DNA of 64,000 bases from Methanomethylovorans sp041447285 (GTDB taxonomy: Archaea > Halobacteriota > Methanosarcinia > Methanosarcinales > Methanosarcinaceae). The translations under genes and the position numbers were made by a program. The DNA lies in assembly GCF_041447285.1 (NCBI RefSeq), contig NZ_JBGMEB010000015.1:1-64000 (forward strand), given 5' to 3'. A model generated the notes under the pieces. It ran no database searches. It was not told the DNA's origin and was given only the letters and a program-made list of their open reading frames with translations. Numbering within the stretch: the first letter of the stretch is position 1; each line of letters opens with the position of its first letter. Of the stretch, positions 25,951 to 34,745 are shown piece after piece.

Positions 25951-27147
25951 ATGTTACTAGTCGGCGAAGCACTCATTGGCGAGGAACCAGAACTCGCACA
26001 CGTAGATCTTATCATTGGTGACAAGAATGGTCCTGTAGGACTTGCTTTTGCAAATGGAATTACCCAGCTGTCCGCCGGGCACACTCCTCTCTTGTCAGTT
26101 ATCCGTCCAAACCTTCCAGCTAAACCATCGACACTGATAGTCCCCAAAGTTACTGTAAAGAACATGGGACAAGCAGCCCAGATCTTCGGTCCTGCACAGG
26201 CAGCGGTGGCAAAGGCTGTTGCAGATGCCGTTGAAGAAGGCGTTATCGACAAGAAGGACGTGGAAGACCTTGTGATCATAGCCAGTGTTTTCATACACCC
26301 TGAAGCAACTGACTACAACAGGATCTACAGGTACAACTACGGGGCCACCAAGCTGGCTCTCAAGAGGGCCATGGATGGCTTCCCAAGTGTGGATACCGTT
26401 ATGAAAGAGAAGGACAGAGCTGCTCATGGCATCATGGGATTCAAGGTCACAAGACTTTGGGATGCTCCATACCTGCAGGTTGCTCTTGATAACCCCAACA
26501 TTGCAGCCATCCGCAGTATCGTTGCTCAGATTCCAAAGAGCGACCACGTAATACTCGAAGCCGGTACTCCGCTCATAAAACGCTATGGTGTAGATGTTAT
26601 TTCTCAGCTGCGTGAGATCAGGCCCGATGCATTCATAGTTGCAGATCTCAAGACCCTGGACACAGGTAACCTCGAGGCTCGTATGGTTGCAGATGCAACA
26701 GCGGATGCCATTGTGGTCTCAGCTCTTGCACCAGTGTCAACTCTTCAGAAGGCTATCGAAGAAGCACACAAGACTGGAATATATGCTGTAATGGACACAC
26801 TCAACTGTCCAGACCCGGTTGCAGTGCTTGCAGAGCTCAAGAAGGTAGGCTCACTGCCAGATGTTGTGGAACTACACCGTGGTATTGACATCGAGGGTAC
26901 AGAACACGCATGGGGCAGCATTGCTGATATTAAGGCATTTTCGACCGAATCCCACAAGGTTCTGGTGGCAGTTGCAGGTGGCATACGCATAGATACCATG
27001 CCTCTGGCCTTGAAAGCAGGGGCAGACATTCTTGTGGTCGGTCGTGCAATAACCAACGCAAAGGATGTAAGGCAGGTAGCAGAGAAATTCATAGAAGGCA
27101 TGAACAAGCCAGAGATCGATCAGTTCAGAGTAATGACCGATTTCTAA
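25951..27147 (+). CDS. fae-hps: bifunctional formaldehyde-activating enzyme / 3-hexulose-6-phosphate synthase
   Basis: A 398 aa fusion. Residues 1-165 are Fae, which condenses formaldehyde with tetrahydromethanopterin (signature GEALIGEEPELAHVDLIIGDK, general-base region AGHTPLLSVIRPN, and VFIHPEATD). Residues 170-398 are Hps, an orotidine-decarboxylase-fold barrel (FIVADLKTLDTGNLEARM, ADAIVVSALAP, VELHRGIDIEG, VAVAGGIR). In methanogens it is used in the direction from hexulose phosphate to ribulose phosphate, making pentoses and capturing the released formaldehyde. A second Hps domain, fused to RraA, lies at 45050. tpiA follows after a hairpin. Confidence 0.96.
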   Translation: MLLVGEALIGEEPELAHVDLIIGDKNGPVGLAFANGITQLSAGHTPLLSVIRPNLPAKPSTLIVPKVTVKNMGQAAQIFGPAQAAVAKAVADAVEEGVIDKKDVEDLVIIASVFIHPEATDYNRIYRYNYGATKLALKRAMDGFPSVDTVMKEKDRAAHGIMGFKVTRLWDAPYLQVALDNPNIAAIRSIVAQIPKSDHVILEAGTPLIKRYGVDVISQLREIRPDAFIVADLKTLDTGNLEARMVADATADAIVVSALAPVSTLQKAIEEAHKTGIYAVMDTLNCPDPVAVLAELKKVGSLPDVVELHRGIDIEGTEHAWGSIADIKAFSTESHKVLVAVAGGIRIDTMPLALKAGADILVVGRAITNAKDVRQVAEKFIEGMNKPEIDQFRVMTDF

Positions 27148-27166
27148 GCGTGTTCATTATACACGC
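27148..27166 (+). terminator. hairpin after fae-hps
   Basis: GCGTGT / ACACGC stem with a 7-base loop follows the stop codon directly and leads into CTTTTTC. It may reduce read-through into tpiA 15 bp later. Confidence 0.55.
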
Positions 27167-27180
27167 CTTTTTCAGGAGGG

Positions 27181-27855
27181 GTGAAAATTAGCTCAATTAT
27201 GATAGTGTTGAACCTAAAGACATATCTTGAAGGCACAGGAGAAAACTCAGTAAAGATCGCACAGGCATGCAAAGATGTTGCAGATGATTCGGGCATTGAC
27301 ATTGCTGTTGCTCCACAGTTCTGTGATATCTATCGCATAGCTTCTCAGGTGGATATACCTGTATATTCACAGCACCTTGACAGTGTGGGTGCAGGTAGCT
27401 TTACAGGTCATGCTTTCTCCAGATGTATCAAGGATGCCGGTGCATTCGGCACTCTCATAAACCACTCAGAAAGGCGGCTTACACTTGCTGGGATAGACGC
27501 TTCTGTGCAGGCTGCAAAGAAAGCGGGTCTTGCTACCATTGTATGTACAAACAACGTGGCAACCTCTGCAGCTGCAGCAGCTCTGTCTCCAGATTACGTT
27601 GCCGTAGAACCTCCAGAGCTTATTGGCTCCGGTATTCCGGTATCTAAAGCCGATCCAGCTGTAGTCACAGGTTCTGTAGAAGCTATTCTTAAGGTCAATC
27701 CCGCAGTAAAAGTGCTATGTGGTGCTGGTATCTCCAAAGGTGACGATCTTGCAGCAGCCTTAGAACTTGGTTCAGTGGGTGTGCTGCTGGCCTCAGGCAT
27801 AGTGAAGGCCCACAATCCCAAGTTAGCTCTTGAAGAGCTCGTAAGCAAAGTCTGA
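27181..27855 (+). CDS. tpiA: triosephosphate isomerase
   Basis: TpiA interconverts glyceraldehyde-3-phosphate and dihydroxyacetone phosphate. The 224 aa archaeal-type barrel has VLNLKTYLEG (catalytic lysine), LINHSERRL (catalytic histidine), YVAVEPPELIGSG (catalytic glutamate) and the phosphate loop VLCGAGISKGDD, GVLLASGIVKA. The start is ambiguous: GTG 27181 is only one base behind AGGAGG, while ATG 27199 is 19 bases behind it. Either leaves the fold intact. It follows fae-hps, a sensible partner in sugar phosphate supply. Confidence 0.94.
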   Translation: MKISSIMIVLNLKTYLEGTGENSVKIAQACKDVADDSGIDIAVAPQFCDIYRIASQVDIPVYSQHLDSVGAGSFTGHAFSRCIKDAGAFGTLINHSERRLTLAGIDASVQAAKKAGLATIVCTNNVATSAAAAALSPDYVAVEPPELIGSGIPVSKADPAVVTGSVEAILKVNPAVKVLCGAGISKGDDLAAALELGSVGVLLASGIVKAHNPKLALEELVSKV

Positions 27856-27879
27856 TCTTATTCAGATCTTTCTTTATTA

Positions 27880-28188
27880 TCAGGGCAGGAAAAGCCAGCT
27901 GATGAATAGCATGACAATAGCTATGCCCATCCGCTGGTACATGGGCATGTTGATCCCAAAACTGCTGCGCAATATATCAGATATGCCCACTGGTGGCGGA
28001 GCTATCATAAGTGCTGCCACGAACAAGGGGAGACCTGCCAGCAGGTTCCTTGCTACAAGTATAAGATAGAGGCCCTGCAGTCCAAGGTATATCCCAAAAG
28101 CAGCTAAGAAGAACAAACCACCTTTCTGGAATTTCAGGCGCTGCTCTGGAGCCATTTGCATTTTATCAACAAAACCATTTGTTTTCAT
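27880..28188 (-). CDS. small polytopic membrane protein, unknown
   Basis: A 102 aa protein with three hydrophobic segments (about 23-42, 44-66 and 83-101). A conserved-looking loop APPPVGISDILRSSFGINMP sits between helices 2 and 3, and the protein ends in ISWLFLP. The family is not recognised. The start ATG 28188 (MKTNGFVDKM) is preferred over an in-frame GTG 15 bases upstream. It is convergent with tpiA. Confidence 0.6.
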   Translation of the reverse strand: MKTNGFVDKMQMAPEQRLKFQKGGLFFLAAFGIYLGLQGLYLILVARNLLAGLPLFVAALMIAPPPVGISDILRSSFGINMPMYQRMGIAIVMLFISWLFLP

Positions 28189-28284
28189 ATTCTCGCCAGA
28201 CACCTCTTATGGTGATTGAACTCGCCTGCATATAACCGTAAGCCATGTGAATATTACAATGCTATGATCAACTATTTTCTCCGA

Positions 28285-29586
28285 TCATACTCTTAACTGG
28301 CATCCGATACCACACAGGACTCGTTCTATGTCAGCCTGTACATTCTCAGGCTCCTGGTCTGCCAATATGCTGATGCGGTAGGTCACACTCTTTTTCCCAT
28401 CGATGAGGTATTTGTCAATGATCTCAGATCTCACTATGTTCGCATTGCCTGAGAGAACTTCCAATATGATGTCGGGATCAGCGTTCTCCGGAATTATGAC
28501 AGATATATCCCTTCTATGATGTACAAGATTTCTGATTTTCCACTCTTTCAGCTCCTCTGCTGAGAGCAGTTGTATATTCTCTATTTTCAGTGATACTGTT
28601 TTTGTTCCCTCTGCAAGCAAAACCTCAGTAGGGTTTACCTTCCATACTTCACCGACGTGTATCTTTCCAGTATACACGTGCAACAGCCCTCTCTCTTCTC
28701 CCACTGATGCCAGTAGATGGTCATATTCTGAGATCTTGAAATTGATGAGTTTGTCAGAACGTCTGAGCGCAGGGGCTGTGTCCCCAAAGTGTATGGCGGC
28801 TTCTTTCATTTTTGTAATGAACCCCTGAATGTCATGTATTCTCACAATTTCCGATGTGTGATGACACTCCTGAAGGAAAGCATCATGCACTTTGATAACC
28901 TCCGGGTTCTCCATCTGGATCATAGCATAGAGGTAAGGGTTCTGACCCAGTATCCTGCCTACGAAATCCAGCATAATGTCATACACTGGGCTCATGAACC
29001 TGCGTGATTCTTTCACATTGAAATCAAGCTTGTCCAATGTGGTCCCTATAGTTATATATGCAAAATGAGTAAGTCCCTGCACTACGGAAACGAACCGGTC
29101 GTGTTCCTCGGGCTCAACGATGACTATGTGAGCCCCACTGTCCTCTAACATCTTCCTTATAATAGGGAACCATTTCTGGCACCTGTCATTTATGGGTGTA
29201 AGGATGAACCTCTGTCCGTGCAGGCTTGGTATAGTGGGTCCGAACATAGGGTGAGTGCCCAGAATTTCCACATCTTGTGGAGCATATTTCTGCATAGCAC
29301 GAGTTGGCCCGGTTTTCAGGGAAGTGAGGTCCATGAGCAGACTGCCTGCTTTCATCAGCGGTGCAACCTCTGCAATGACCTGCTCTGTGATGTCAATAGG
29401 CACGGAAATTATTACTACGTCGCTTCTTTTCACTTCTGTATGGAGATCGTGGGCAAACCTGACCCCCAGCCTTTCGGCTACTTCTATCTTTCCGCTTCTA
29501 CCCCAGATACTGACATCAAAACTCCTTTCCCTGAAGAAGGTGGAGAACCACTGGCCCATTTCGCCGGTACCACCCACTATGAGCAT
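28285..29586 (-). CDS. tyrA: prephenate dehydrogenase with C-terminal FDX-ACB-like domain
   Basis: TyrA oxidatively decarboxylates prephenate to 4-hydroxyphenylpyruvate. The 433 aa protein starts with a Rossmann loop MLIVGGTGEMGQW, followed by LGTHPMFGPT (substrate-site histidine) and VQGLTHFAYITIG. After the dehydrogenase core (about 1-290) a beta-rich spacer leads to residues about 354-433 (RRDISVIIPENAD, EIIDKYLIDGKKSVTYRISI, CGIGCQLRV), which resemble the ferredoxin-fold anticodon-binding domain found at the end of PheRS beta chains. That is unusual for TyrA and could be a regulatory domain. ATG 29586 is 2 bp after aroE. It is the last gene of the aromatic operon. Confidence 0.92.
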   Translation of the reverse strand: MLIVGGTGEMGQWFSTFFRERSFDVSIWGRSGKIEVAERLGVRFAHDLHTEVKRSDVVIISVPIDITEQVIAEVAPLMKAGSLLMDLTSLKTGPTRAMQKYAPQDVEILGTHPMFGPTIPSLHGQRFILTPINDRCQKWFPIIRKMLEDSGAHIVIVEPEEHDRFVSVVQGLTHFAYITIGTTLDKLDFNVKESRRFMSPVYDIMLDFVGRILGQNPYLYAMIQMENPEVIKVHDAFLQECHHTSEIVRIHDIQGFITKMKEAAIHFGDTAPALRRSDKLINFKISEYDHLLASVGEERGLLHVYTGKIHVGEVWKVNPTEVLLAEGTKTVSLKIENIQLLSAEELKEWKIRNLVHHRRDISVIIPENADPDIILEVLSGNANIVRSEIIDKYLIDGKKSVTYRISILADQEPENVQADIERVLCGIGCQLRV

Positions 29587-29588
29587 TT

Positions 29589-30410
29589 TCAAGTTCTCAG
29601 CGCTCCCATCACAGCTTCCTTCATCACTTCCACGGGAGGCTCTACGCCGTTCCATATCCTGAAAGCTTCTGCACCCTGATATACCAGCATCATAACACCA
29701 GAAACTGTTGTTGCTCCGGCCTTTTCTGCTTCCATAAGCAGTTTCGTTTTCAGAGGATTATATACAATATCAAAAACCACAAGACCTTTATGCATCTGTT
29801 CTGCTGTAGCTATTGTATCTTCTACATAGGGGTACATACCCAAAGTTGTGCAGTTGATCAACACATCAGCTCTGGCTATAAGATCATTCAGCTGCTCAAG
29901 TCCGCATCCTTTCACATTTCCAACAGCAGCAACATCTTCTGCAAGTTGTATGGCTCTTTCAGGTGTACGGTTGGCAATGATCACTTCGGCTCCGTCGCTT
30001 GCAAGCTGGAAGCTAATTCCACGAGCAGCTCCCCCTGCACCCACTATGAGTACTTTTGAGCTCTCGATTTTCACCCCAGCTTCAATAAGTGCTCTCTCTG
30101 CCCCAATTCCATCTGTATTGTATCCTCGGATACCGTCTTTGAAATCTACAGTATTGACCGCACCCATGGCTGCTGCAAGGGAATCCGGCTCTACTATCTT
30201 CAGAGCTTCTTCCTTAAGAGGTACAGTAAGGTTCAAGCCCCCAAATCCCATCGCACTTGCTCCTTTGATAGCGTCTTTAAGGTTTTCCTTGCTTACTCTG
30301 AAGGCATGGTAGGCACAGTCCATTCCCAGAGCTTTGAATGCTGCGTTGTGCATTATAGGAGATAATGAGTGTTCTATGGGGTCTCCAAATACAGCAAATA
30401 CTTTTTTCAT
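29589..30410 (-). CDS. aroE: shikimate dehydrogenase
   Basis: AroE reduces 3-dehydroshikimate with NADPH. The 273 aa product has the shikimate-site motif FGDPIEHSLSPIMHNAAF, the catalytic lysine in NLTVPLKEEAL, the NADP loop IVGAGGAARGISFQL followed by NRTPERA (the Asn-Arg-Thr NADP-preferring clamp), and GVMMLVYQGAEAF at the end. It overlaps the stop of aroD by 4 bp and is 2 bp before tyrA. Confidence 0.96.
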   Translation of the reverse strand: MKKVFAVFGDPIEHSLSPIMHNAAFKALGMDCAYHAFRVSKENLKDAIKGASAMGFGGLNLTVPLKEEALKIVEPDSLAAAMGAVNTVDFKDGIRGYNTDGIGAERALIEAGVKIESSKVLIVGAGGAARGISFQLASDGAEVIIANRTPERAIQLAEDVAAVGNVKGCGLEQLNDLIARADVLINCTTLGMYPYVEDTIATAEQMHKGLVVFDIVYNPLKTKLLMEAEKAGATTVSGVMMLVYQGAEAFRIWNGVEPPVEVMKEAVMGALRT

Positions 30411-31111
30411 AAGAGCACCTTCATTGTTCTTTTGAGTTCAGCTATGCTCAACTGCCCTGGAGCTACTGCTTCGCCCACGACACCATACGTCAGCACTGAT
30501 CCGTATAATGGTGCTATCACACGCGTATGTTTTCCCAGATCGCCCATAGAGATCATACATACGGGTTTGGTAGCTTCATGAGTGACCTGTAAAAGGTTAA
30601 TAGTATCGGCAGGCGAATTAGCCTTCGCAGCAAATTTAGCTATATCGCCTCCGCATTTCCATATCATTCCAAGGATGCTCTGCATTTTTTCAAAGGAGGG
30701 GGTTCCATTAAAATCGTGATGTGACACGATAACTGTCTTCCCAAGCTCGTGTGCCGATTTTATGATTTTTTCTCTGGAATCAGTAGGAGCAGCAAGTTCC
30801 ACATCCAAAGCATCCACAAATGGCAATACATCCAGGAGAATTTGTATTCTGTCTTCTTCATTCCCTTCCCATTTCCCTCCATCAGATGGTACCCTATTGG
30901 TTGCAATACATGGAAGGTCTACCTCAGATTTCAAGGATGCTAGCAGTTCTAAAGTCGACTTTGTATCTTCTATTCCAAGCAGGTCCAGTCTGATTTCCAG
31001 TATATCTGCACCTTGCAAACGTGCTGCTTTGGCCTGTTCCAGGGGTGAGTGGCTTATGACAGCCACAACTGCCGCTCCTTTTGACAGGTCAAAGCCACCT
31101 ATCTTAACCAT
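30407..31111 (-). CDS. aroD: 3-dehydroquinate dehydratase, type I
   Basis: AroD dehydrates 3-dehydroquinate through a Schiff base. The 234 aa protein has ADILEIRLDLLG, VIVSHHDF (catalytic histidine), IAKFAAKANS (Schiff-base lysine region) and CMISMGDLGKHTRV. The start is ATG 31111, with AGAGGATG as ribosome binding site. An in-frame GTG at 31126 overlaps the stop of the upstream gene (GTGA) and is a possible alternative. Confidence 0.95.
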   Translation of the reverse strand: MVKIGGFDLSKGAAVVAVISHSPLEQAKAARLQGADILEIRLDLLGIEDTKSTLELLASLKSEVDLPCIATNRVPSDGGKWEGNEEDRIQILLDVLPFVDALDVELAAPTDSREKIIKSAHELGKTVIVSHHDFNGTPSFEKMQSILGMIWKCGGDIAKFAAKANSPADTINLLQVTHEATKPVCMISMGDLGKHTRVIAPLYGSVLTYGVVGEAVAPGQLSIAELKRTMKVLL

Positions 31112-31122
31112 GCATCCTCTGG

Positions 31123-32265
31123 TCACTTTTCGATGATAGTTTCTTCTACCTTCATTCCAAAGTGACGGCCAGTATCTTCGAATTTCACAAGCACCTCGTC
31201 ACCAGGTTGCAAATCTGTGACTGCAACGGGCTTTCCACCTTTTGTCACAAGCTTGATGGTCTCTGCGTTCTGCAGGATGGTCTTAACGATCTTCCCTTTA
31301 AGGTCAGCTTCCACAAGCATGAGTGGTCTTCTCTCGATCTTTACTCTGCCCACGATGCCTTTTCTCTGTTCTCCTACTGCATTTACTATGGATACTTCGT
31401 CACCAGCTTCCAGTTCGCAGAGGTATTTCGTCTTCTCCCCGACCAGCACATAAGCATGTACTGCACCAGCATTTACCCTGAAAGGCCTGGATGCAACGTA
31501 TGGGCTGTCATCTGCTTCCGAGTTCACGAGGAAAAGTCCGCAGGATTGCGAGCCTACAAGCATGCCCTCTCCACTTGTCATGAGATTGCATGTGTCTACG
31601 CATACTCGGTCTCCCATGCCTACCTGCTCCACTTTAGTGATAACAGCAGTTTGCAGATCGAGATTGGCAACACCAGATCTTTCTGCCATTGCTACTGTTT
31701 TTTTTATTTCGCTGGGGTCATCTGTGTCCAATAACACCCCATCAGACCCATGTTCCATGGTTTCAAGGGAAAGCTTTGCCTCTTCGGAAGTCCTGACTCC
31801 GGATATGATCTGGACTTCCTTGTCATGCAATCCTGCAATTAGGTTTTCCAGGGGAATCACTTTCCAGTCAGTGCCTACAGTAATAATATAGTCACACACT
31901 CCGGCTAGTTCTGCTGCAAACTCTTCATATTGCTTGTTGCGGATCACTACATATCCTGCGACCTTCAGGCCCTTGCCTTTAAGGCGAGTGGCAGTAATTA
32001 TATCAAAAGATCCACTACAATCGGGAGGCAATGGTTTTGTGCCGTCTCCTTCGCTCCCTTTGCCGATCACTATTACATCAGCAGCAGATTTCTCATCATA
32101 AGCAAAAGCAGCAACCTTTATGTCCCCTAATTCTCTTACCTTTTCGACATCATTAGCATCTACCAGTACGTAATCCACGCCTGATTCCAATCCGGTGGTG
32201 ATCCTCCCCTTCCTGTCATCCCACCTGCCTGCATCGGCCTTTATCCATACACTTTTACTGTTCAT
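31123..32265 (-). CDS. aroB': 3-dehydroquinate synthase II
   Basis: The archaeal DHQ synthase II oxidises and cyclises ADTH to 3-dehydroquinate with NAD, replacing bacterial AroB. The 380 aa protein has family segments SVWIKADAGRWDDRKGRITTGLESG, DGVLLDTDDP, and the C-terminal GGKPVAVTDLQPGDEVLVKFEDTGRHFG. It lies directly after ADTH synthase, the previous enzyme. The start ATG 32265 is preferred; a GTG at 32283 overlaps the stop of ADTH synthase. Confidence 0.95.
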   Translation of the reverse strand: MNSKSVWIKADAGRWDDRKGRITTGLESGVDYVLVDANDVEKVRELGDIKVAAFAYDEKSAADVIVIGKGSEGDGTKPLPPDCSGSFDIITATRLKGKGLKVAGYVVIRNKQYEEFAAELAGVCDYIITVGTDWKVIPLENLIAGLHDKEVQIISGVRTSEEAKLSLETMEHGSDGVLLDTDDPSEIKKTVAMAERSGVANLDLQTAVITKVEQVGMGDRVCVDTCNLMTSGEGMLVGSQSCGLFLVNSEADDSPYVASRPFRVNAGAVHAYVLVGEKTKYLCELEAGDEVSIVNAVGEQRKGIVGRVKIERRPLMLVEADLKGKIVKTILQNAETIKLVTKGGKPVAVTDLQPGDEVLVKFEDTGRHFGMKVEETIIEK

Positions 32266-32279
32266 GTTCTCACTTTGTT

Positions 32280-33077
32280 TCACTTAAGTAATTCAAGAGC
32301 TTCTTCTACAGTACGATTCTTATGCACTATCTCTGTTATTGCTCTTGTAATTTTTGTGGGATTTTCATGCTGGAACACATTTCTGCCAATGGCTACACCT
32401 CTACTGCCTGCATCAATGGCACCTCTTATCATTTCCAGGAATTGCTCATCGGTCTCTGTCTTAGGACCTCCTGCAATTACCACAGGCACTGGGCACCCTT
32501 TTACCACATCTTTGAAAGAATCAACATCTCCTGTGTATACAGTTTTAACTACATCGGCTCCAAGTTCAGCTCCTACTCTTGCAGCATGGGCTACCATCAC
32601 AGGATCATGTGGATTTGTGACTTTTTTGCCTCTGGGGTACATCATGGCAAGTAAAGGTATGCCCCAGTTATTGCAGTCTTCAGCAACTTTACCGAATTTC
32701 TGGAGCTGGTCAGCTTCTGTCTCTGAGCCGACATTTACATGTATGGATACCGCATCTGCTCCCATTTTCATGACCTCTTCCACACTGCAGACCTGTACCT
32801 TGTTGTTTGGGTCAGGTCCAAGGGACGTGGATGCACTCATGTGCACTATCAAACCGACATCATGGCCGTATCCACGGTGTCCGTGCTTTATCATACCTTT
32901 TTGCATAAGGACTGCATTTGCTCCGCCCTCAGCAACTTTATTGATAGAATCCGCAATGTTAGTAAGACCTTTTATGGGGCCGTCAGATATTCCATGGTCC
33001 ATGGGTATGATCACCATGTTTCTGCTGTTCCTGTCCATAATCCTTTCAATACGTATACTCTTTCCTATTTCTGACAT
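32280..33077 (-). CDS. 2-amino-3,7-dideoxy-D-threo-hept-6-ulosonate synthase
   Basis: ADTH synthase condenses L-aspartate semialdehyde with a 6-deoxy-5-ketofructose phosphate, the first step of the archaeal shikimate route. The 265 aa protein has VIIPMDHGISDGPIKGL, the Schiff-base lysine in DVVKTVYTGD, VVIAGGPKTETDEQFL and GVAIGRNVFQHENPTK. It is the first gene of the five-gene aromatic operon, which makes this role more likely than aldolase. A paralogue is at 18430. Confidence 0.93.
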   Translation of the reverse strand: MSEIGKSIRIERIMDRNSRNMVIIPMDHGISDGPIKGLTNIADSINKVAEGGANAVLMQKGMIKHGHRGYGHDVGLIVHMSASTSLGPDPNNKVQVCSVEEVMKMGADAVSIHVNVGSETEADQLQKFGKVAEDCNNWGIPLLAMMYPRGKKVTNPHDPVMVAHAARVGAELGADVVKTVYTGDVDSFKDVVKGCPVPVVIAGGPKTETDEQFLEMIRGAIDAGSRGVAIGRNVFQHENPTKITRAITEIVHKNRTVEEALELLK

Positions 33078-33205
33078 CTTTATATCTCCATATGAATGTA
33101 TTTTTGCCGTGCTAGTATGTTACACACTAACACGGCATGGTATATAAAGTTTTTTCCAGACTAGTCTTTGAGATAAAGTATGGAAAAAAGATAATTGACT
33201 GGCTT

Positions 33206-34573
33206 TTATTCGGGATTGGATTTTTTTATCGTAAAGCCATTTGAGTTTATGTCATACATAGCATGCCCTTTTTTATGGTCACTGCCCCTCATCTTGATCA
33301 CAGATAGGGATTTCTGCAGATTATCTGATTTTAGGTCTTGTTTTAATGTTATGATGGTGTCTGTAATTGGTGCCATCTGTATGTCAGAAATCTTCGAGAA
33401 TTCTGTATTCTCCATGGTAAGGCAGTTAAAAAGTGCTGTAACACCTTTGTTCCTGAATAGCCTTGTTAGGGCAGCTATGTGCTGTGTCCTTTCGGCAGGA
33501 TTTGAAATGGCATAATCAAAACCCTCTATTGTATCTAAAAGTACTCTCTGTGCGCCTATTTCCTTTATCGCTGCCTTTATCTGAGCCATGTGTTTGTTTG
33601 GGTCCAAGGAAGCTGGCAATTCATGAATGATTTTAATAACTCCTTTTTCTTCCATTCCTTTTAGATCCCATCCAAAATTAGCAGCATTTGAGTATAACTC
33701 TTCTGGAGTTTCTTCAAAGCTCAGAATGATTCCAGCTTCTCCTTTTTTTGCCCCTTCTACAATGAAATGAAGTCCAAGAACAGTTTTGCCGGTACCTGTA
33801 GATCCTGCTGAAAGATTTGCAGTTCCTTTTAACAACCCGCCTCCTATCATTTCATCAAGCAAGGGTACACCGCTGGATATACGCTCTGTAGAAACTTGTA
33901 TGGAATCGTTAGTTAGTACAATATCTTTTGGGTAGATTGATATGCCTTCCGTTCCTATCTCAAATGTATGTTCTCCGTGAATGGATGACATCCCGCTCAC
34001 TTTCATTAATCTGATGTGCCGTTTGGTGTTCCATGCATCAAGGTTTTGGGAAAGGTATATAATATTGTCTACGATGTCACTTATTACATTGCTTTTTGCA
34101 TTTTCCATTTCCAGAGTTCCTGTAAAATAGACAACTGCATTCCATTCATTGATCGCTGAATTAAGCGAATACATGAATCTACGTCTTTCTGCTTCTGGGA
34201 ATCCAAAACCTATAGGTGTTACAGAGTCTATCAATATCCATTTAGGCTTAAGCGAATTTACAATATTCCCCAGCTCTACAAGCATAGTGAGAGGATCTCT
34301 TTCCACACTGCTCACATTAAAGGTGCGAATGTTGATATTCTCTTCAAAGAAACTATATCTTGAAAAGATTTGCCTAATTGATGCTTCTGTTTTGGAAGAA
34401 ATGGCTACATATAGTACTTTTTCTCCTTTTTTTGCTGCAGCACATAAACTCTGTATTCCGAGTGTGGTTCTTCCTGTTCCGGGTGTTCCTACAATAAATG
34501 TGGTCGAAGGACTAAGAACCCCTCCACCGAGGATCTCGTCCAATCCTTCTATTCCAGTAGATATAATATCCAA
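33206..34573 (-). CDS. two-domain KaiC-like RecA-superfamily ATPase
   Basis: A 455 aa protein with two KaiC-like domains in tandem (about 1-225 and 226-455). The second is canonical: SGVPLLDEMIGGGLLKGTANL, Walker A GSTGTGKTVLG, catalytic glutamates in SFEETPEEL, and Walker B RVLLDTIEG. The first has Walker A GTPGTGRTTLG, with arginine in place of the invariant lysine, and AISSKTE where the catalytic EE pair should be, though its Walker B (WILIDSVTP) remains. So the first domain probably binds but does not hydrolyse ATP. Such archaeal proteins are signalling ATPases of unknown partner. It is monocistronic; the ATG 34573 lacks a strong ribosome binding site. Confidence 0.85.
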   Translation of the reverse strand: MDIISTGIEGLDEILGGGVLSPSTTFIVGTPGTGRTTLGIQSLCAAAKKGEKVLYVAISSKTEASIRQIFSRYSFFEENINIRTFNVSSVERDPLTMLVELGNIVNSLKPKWILIDSVTPIGFGFPEAERRRFMYSLNSAINEWNAVVYFTGTLEMENAKSNVISDIVDNIIYLSQNLDAWNTKRHIRLMKVSGMSSIHGEHTFEIGTEGISIYPKDIVLTNDSIQVSTERISSGVPLLDEMIGGGLLKGTANLSAGSTGTGKTVLGLHFIVEGAKKGEAGIILSFEETPEELYSNAANFGWDLKGMEEKGVIKIIHELPASLDPNKHMAQIKAAIKEIGAQRVLLDTIEGFDYAISNPAERTQHIAALTRLFRNKGVTALFNCLTMENTEFSKISDIQMAPITDTIITLKQDLKSDNLQKSLSVIKMRGSDHKKGHAMYDINSNGFTIKKSNPE

Positions 34574-34745
34574 AAAAACATCCTCGTGAGATTTTAATTA
34601 TTTGCGATATATTATTTATGCTCTATAAGTATTTATTTATACGCATTTCTGAATAGGACGCCCCACTTTCTCTTTTGTATCAAAATAGCATATGTATTTA
34701 TATTGATTCGCCCTACTTGCGATAAACGCCTGGTGGGTTAATACC

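Noticed and set aside
29218..29679. 153-codon + strand frame opposite tyrA
   Set aside because: It is a shadow of the tyrA coding strand; composition is not protein-like and there is no ribosome binding site.
32275..33147. 290-codon + strand frame opposite ADTH synthase
   Set aside because: Antisense shadow rich in Ser, Thr and Pro; the minus strand encodes a well-recognised enzyme.
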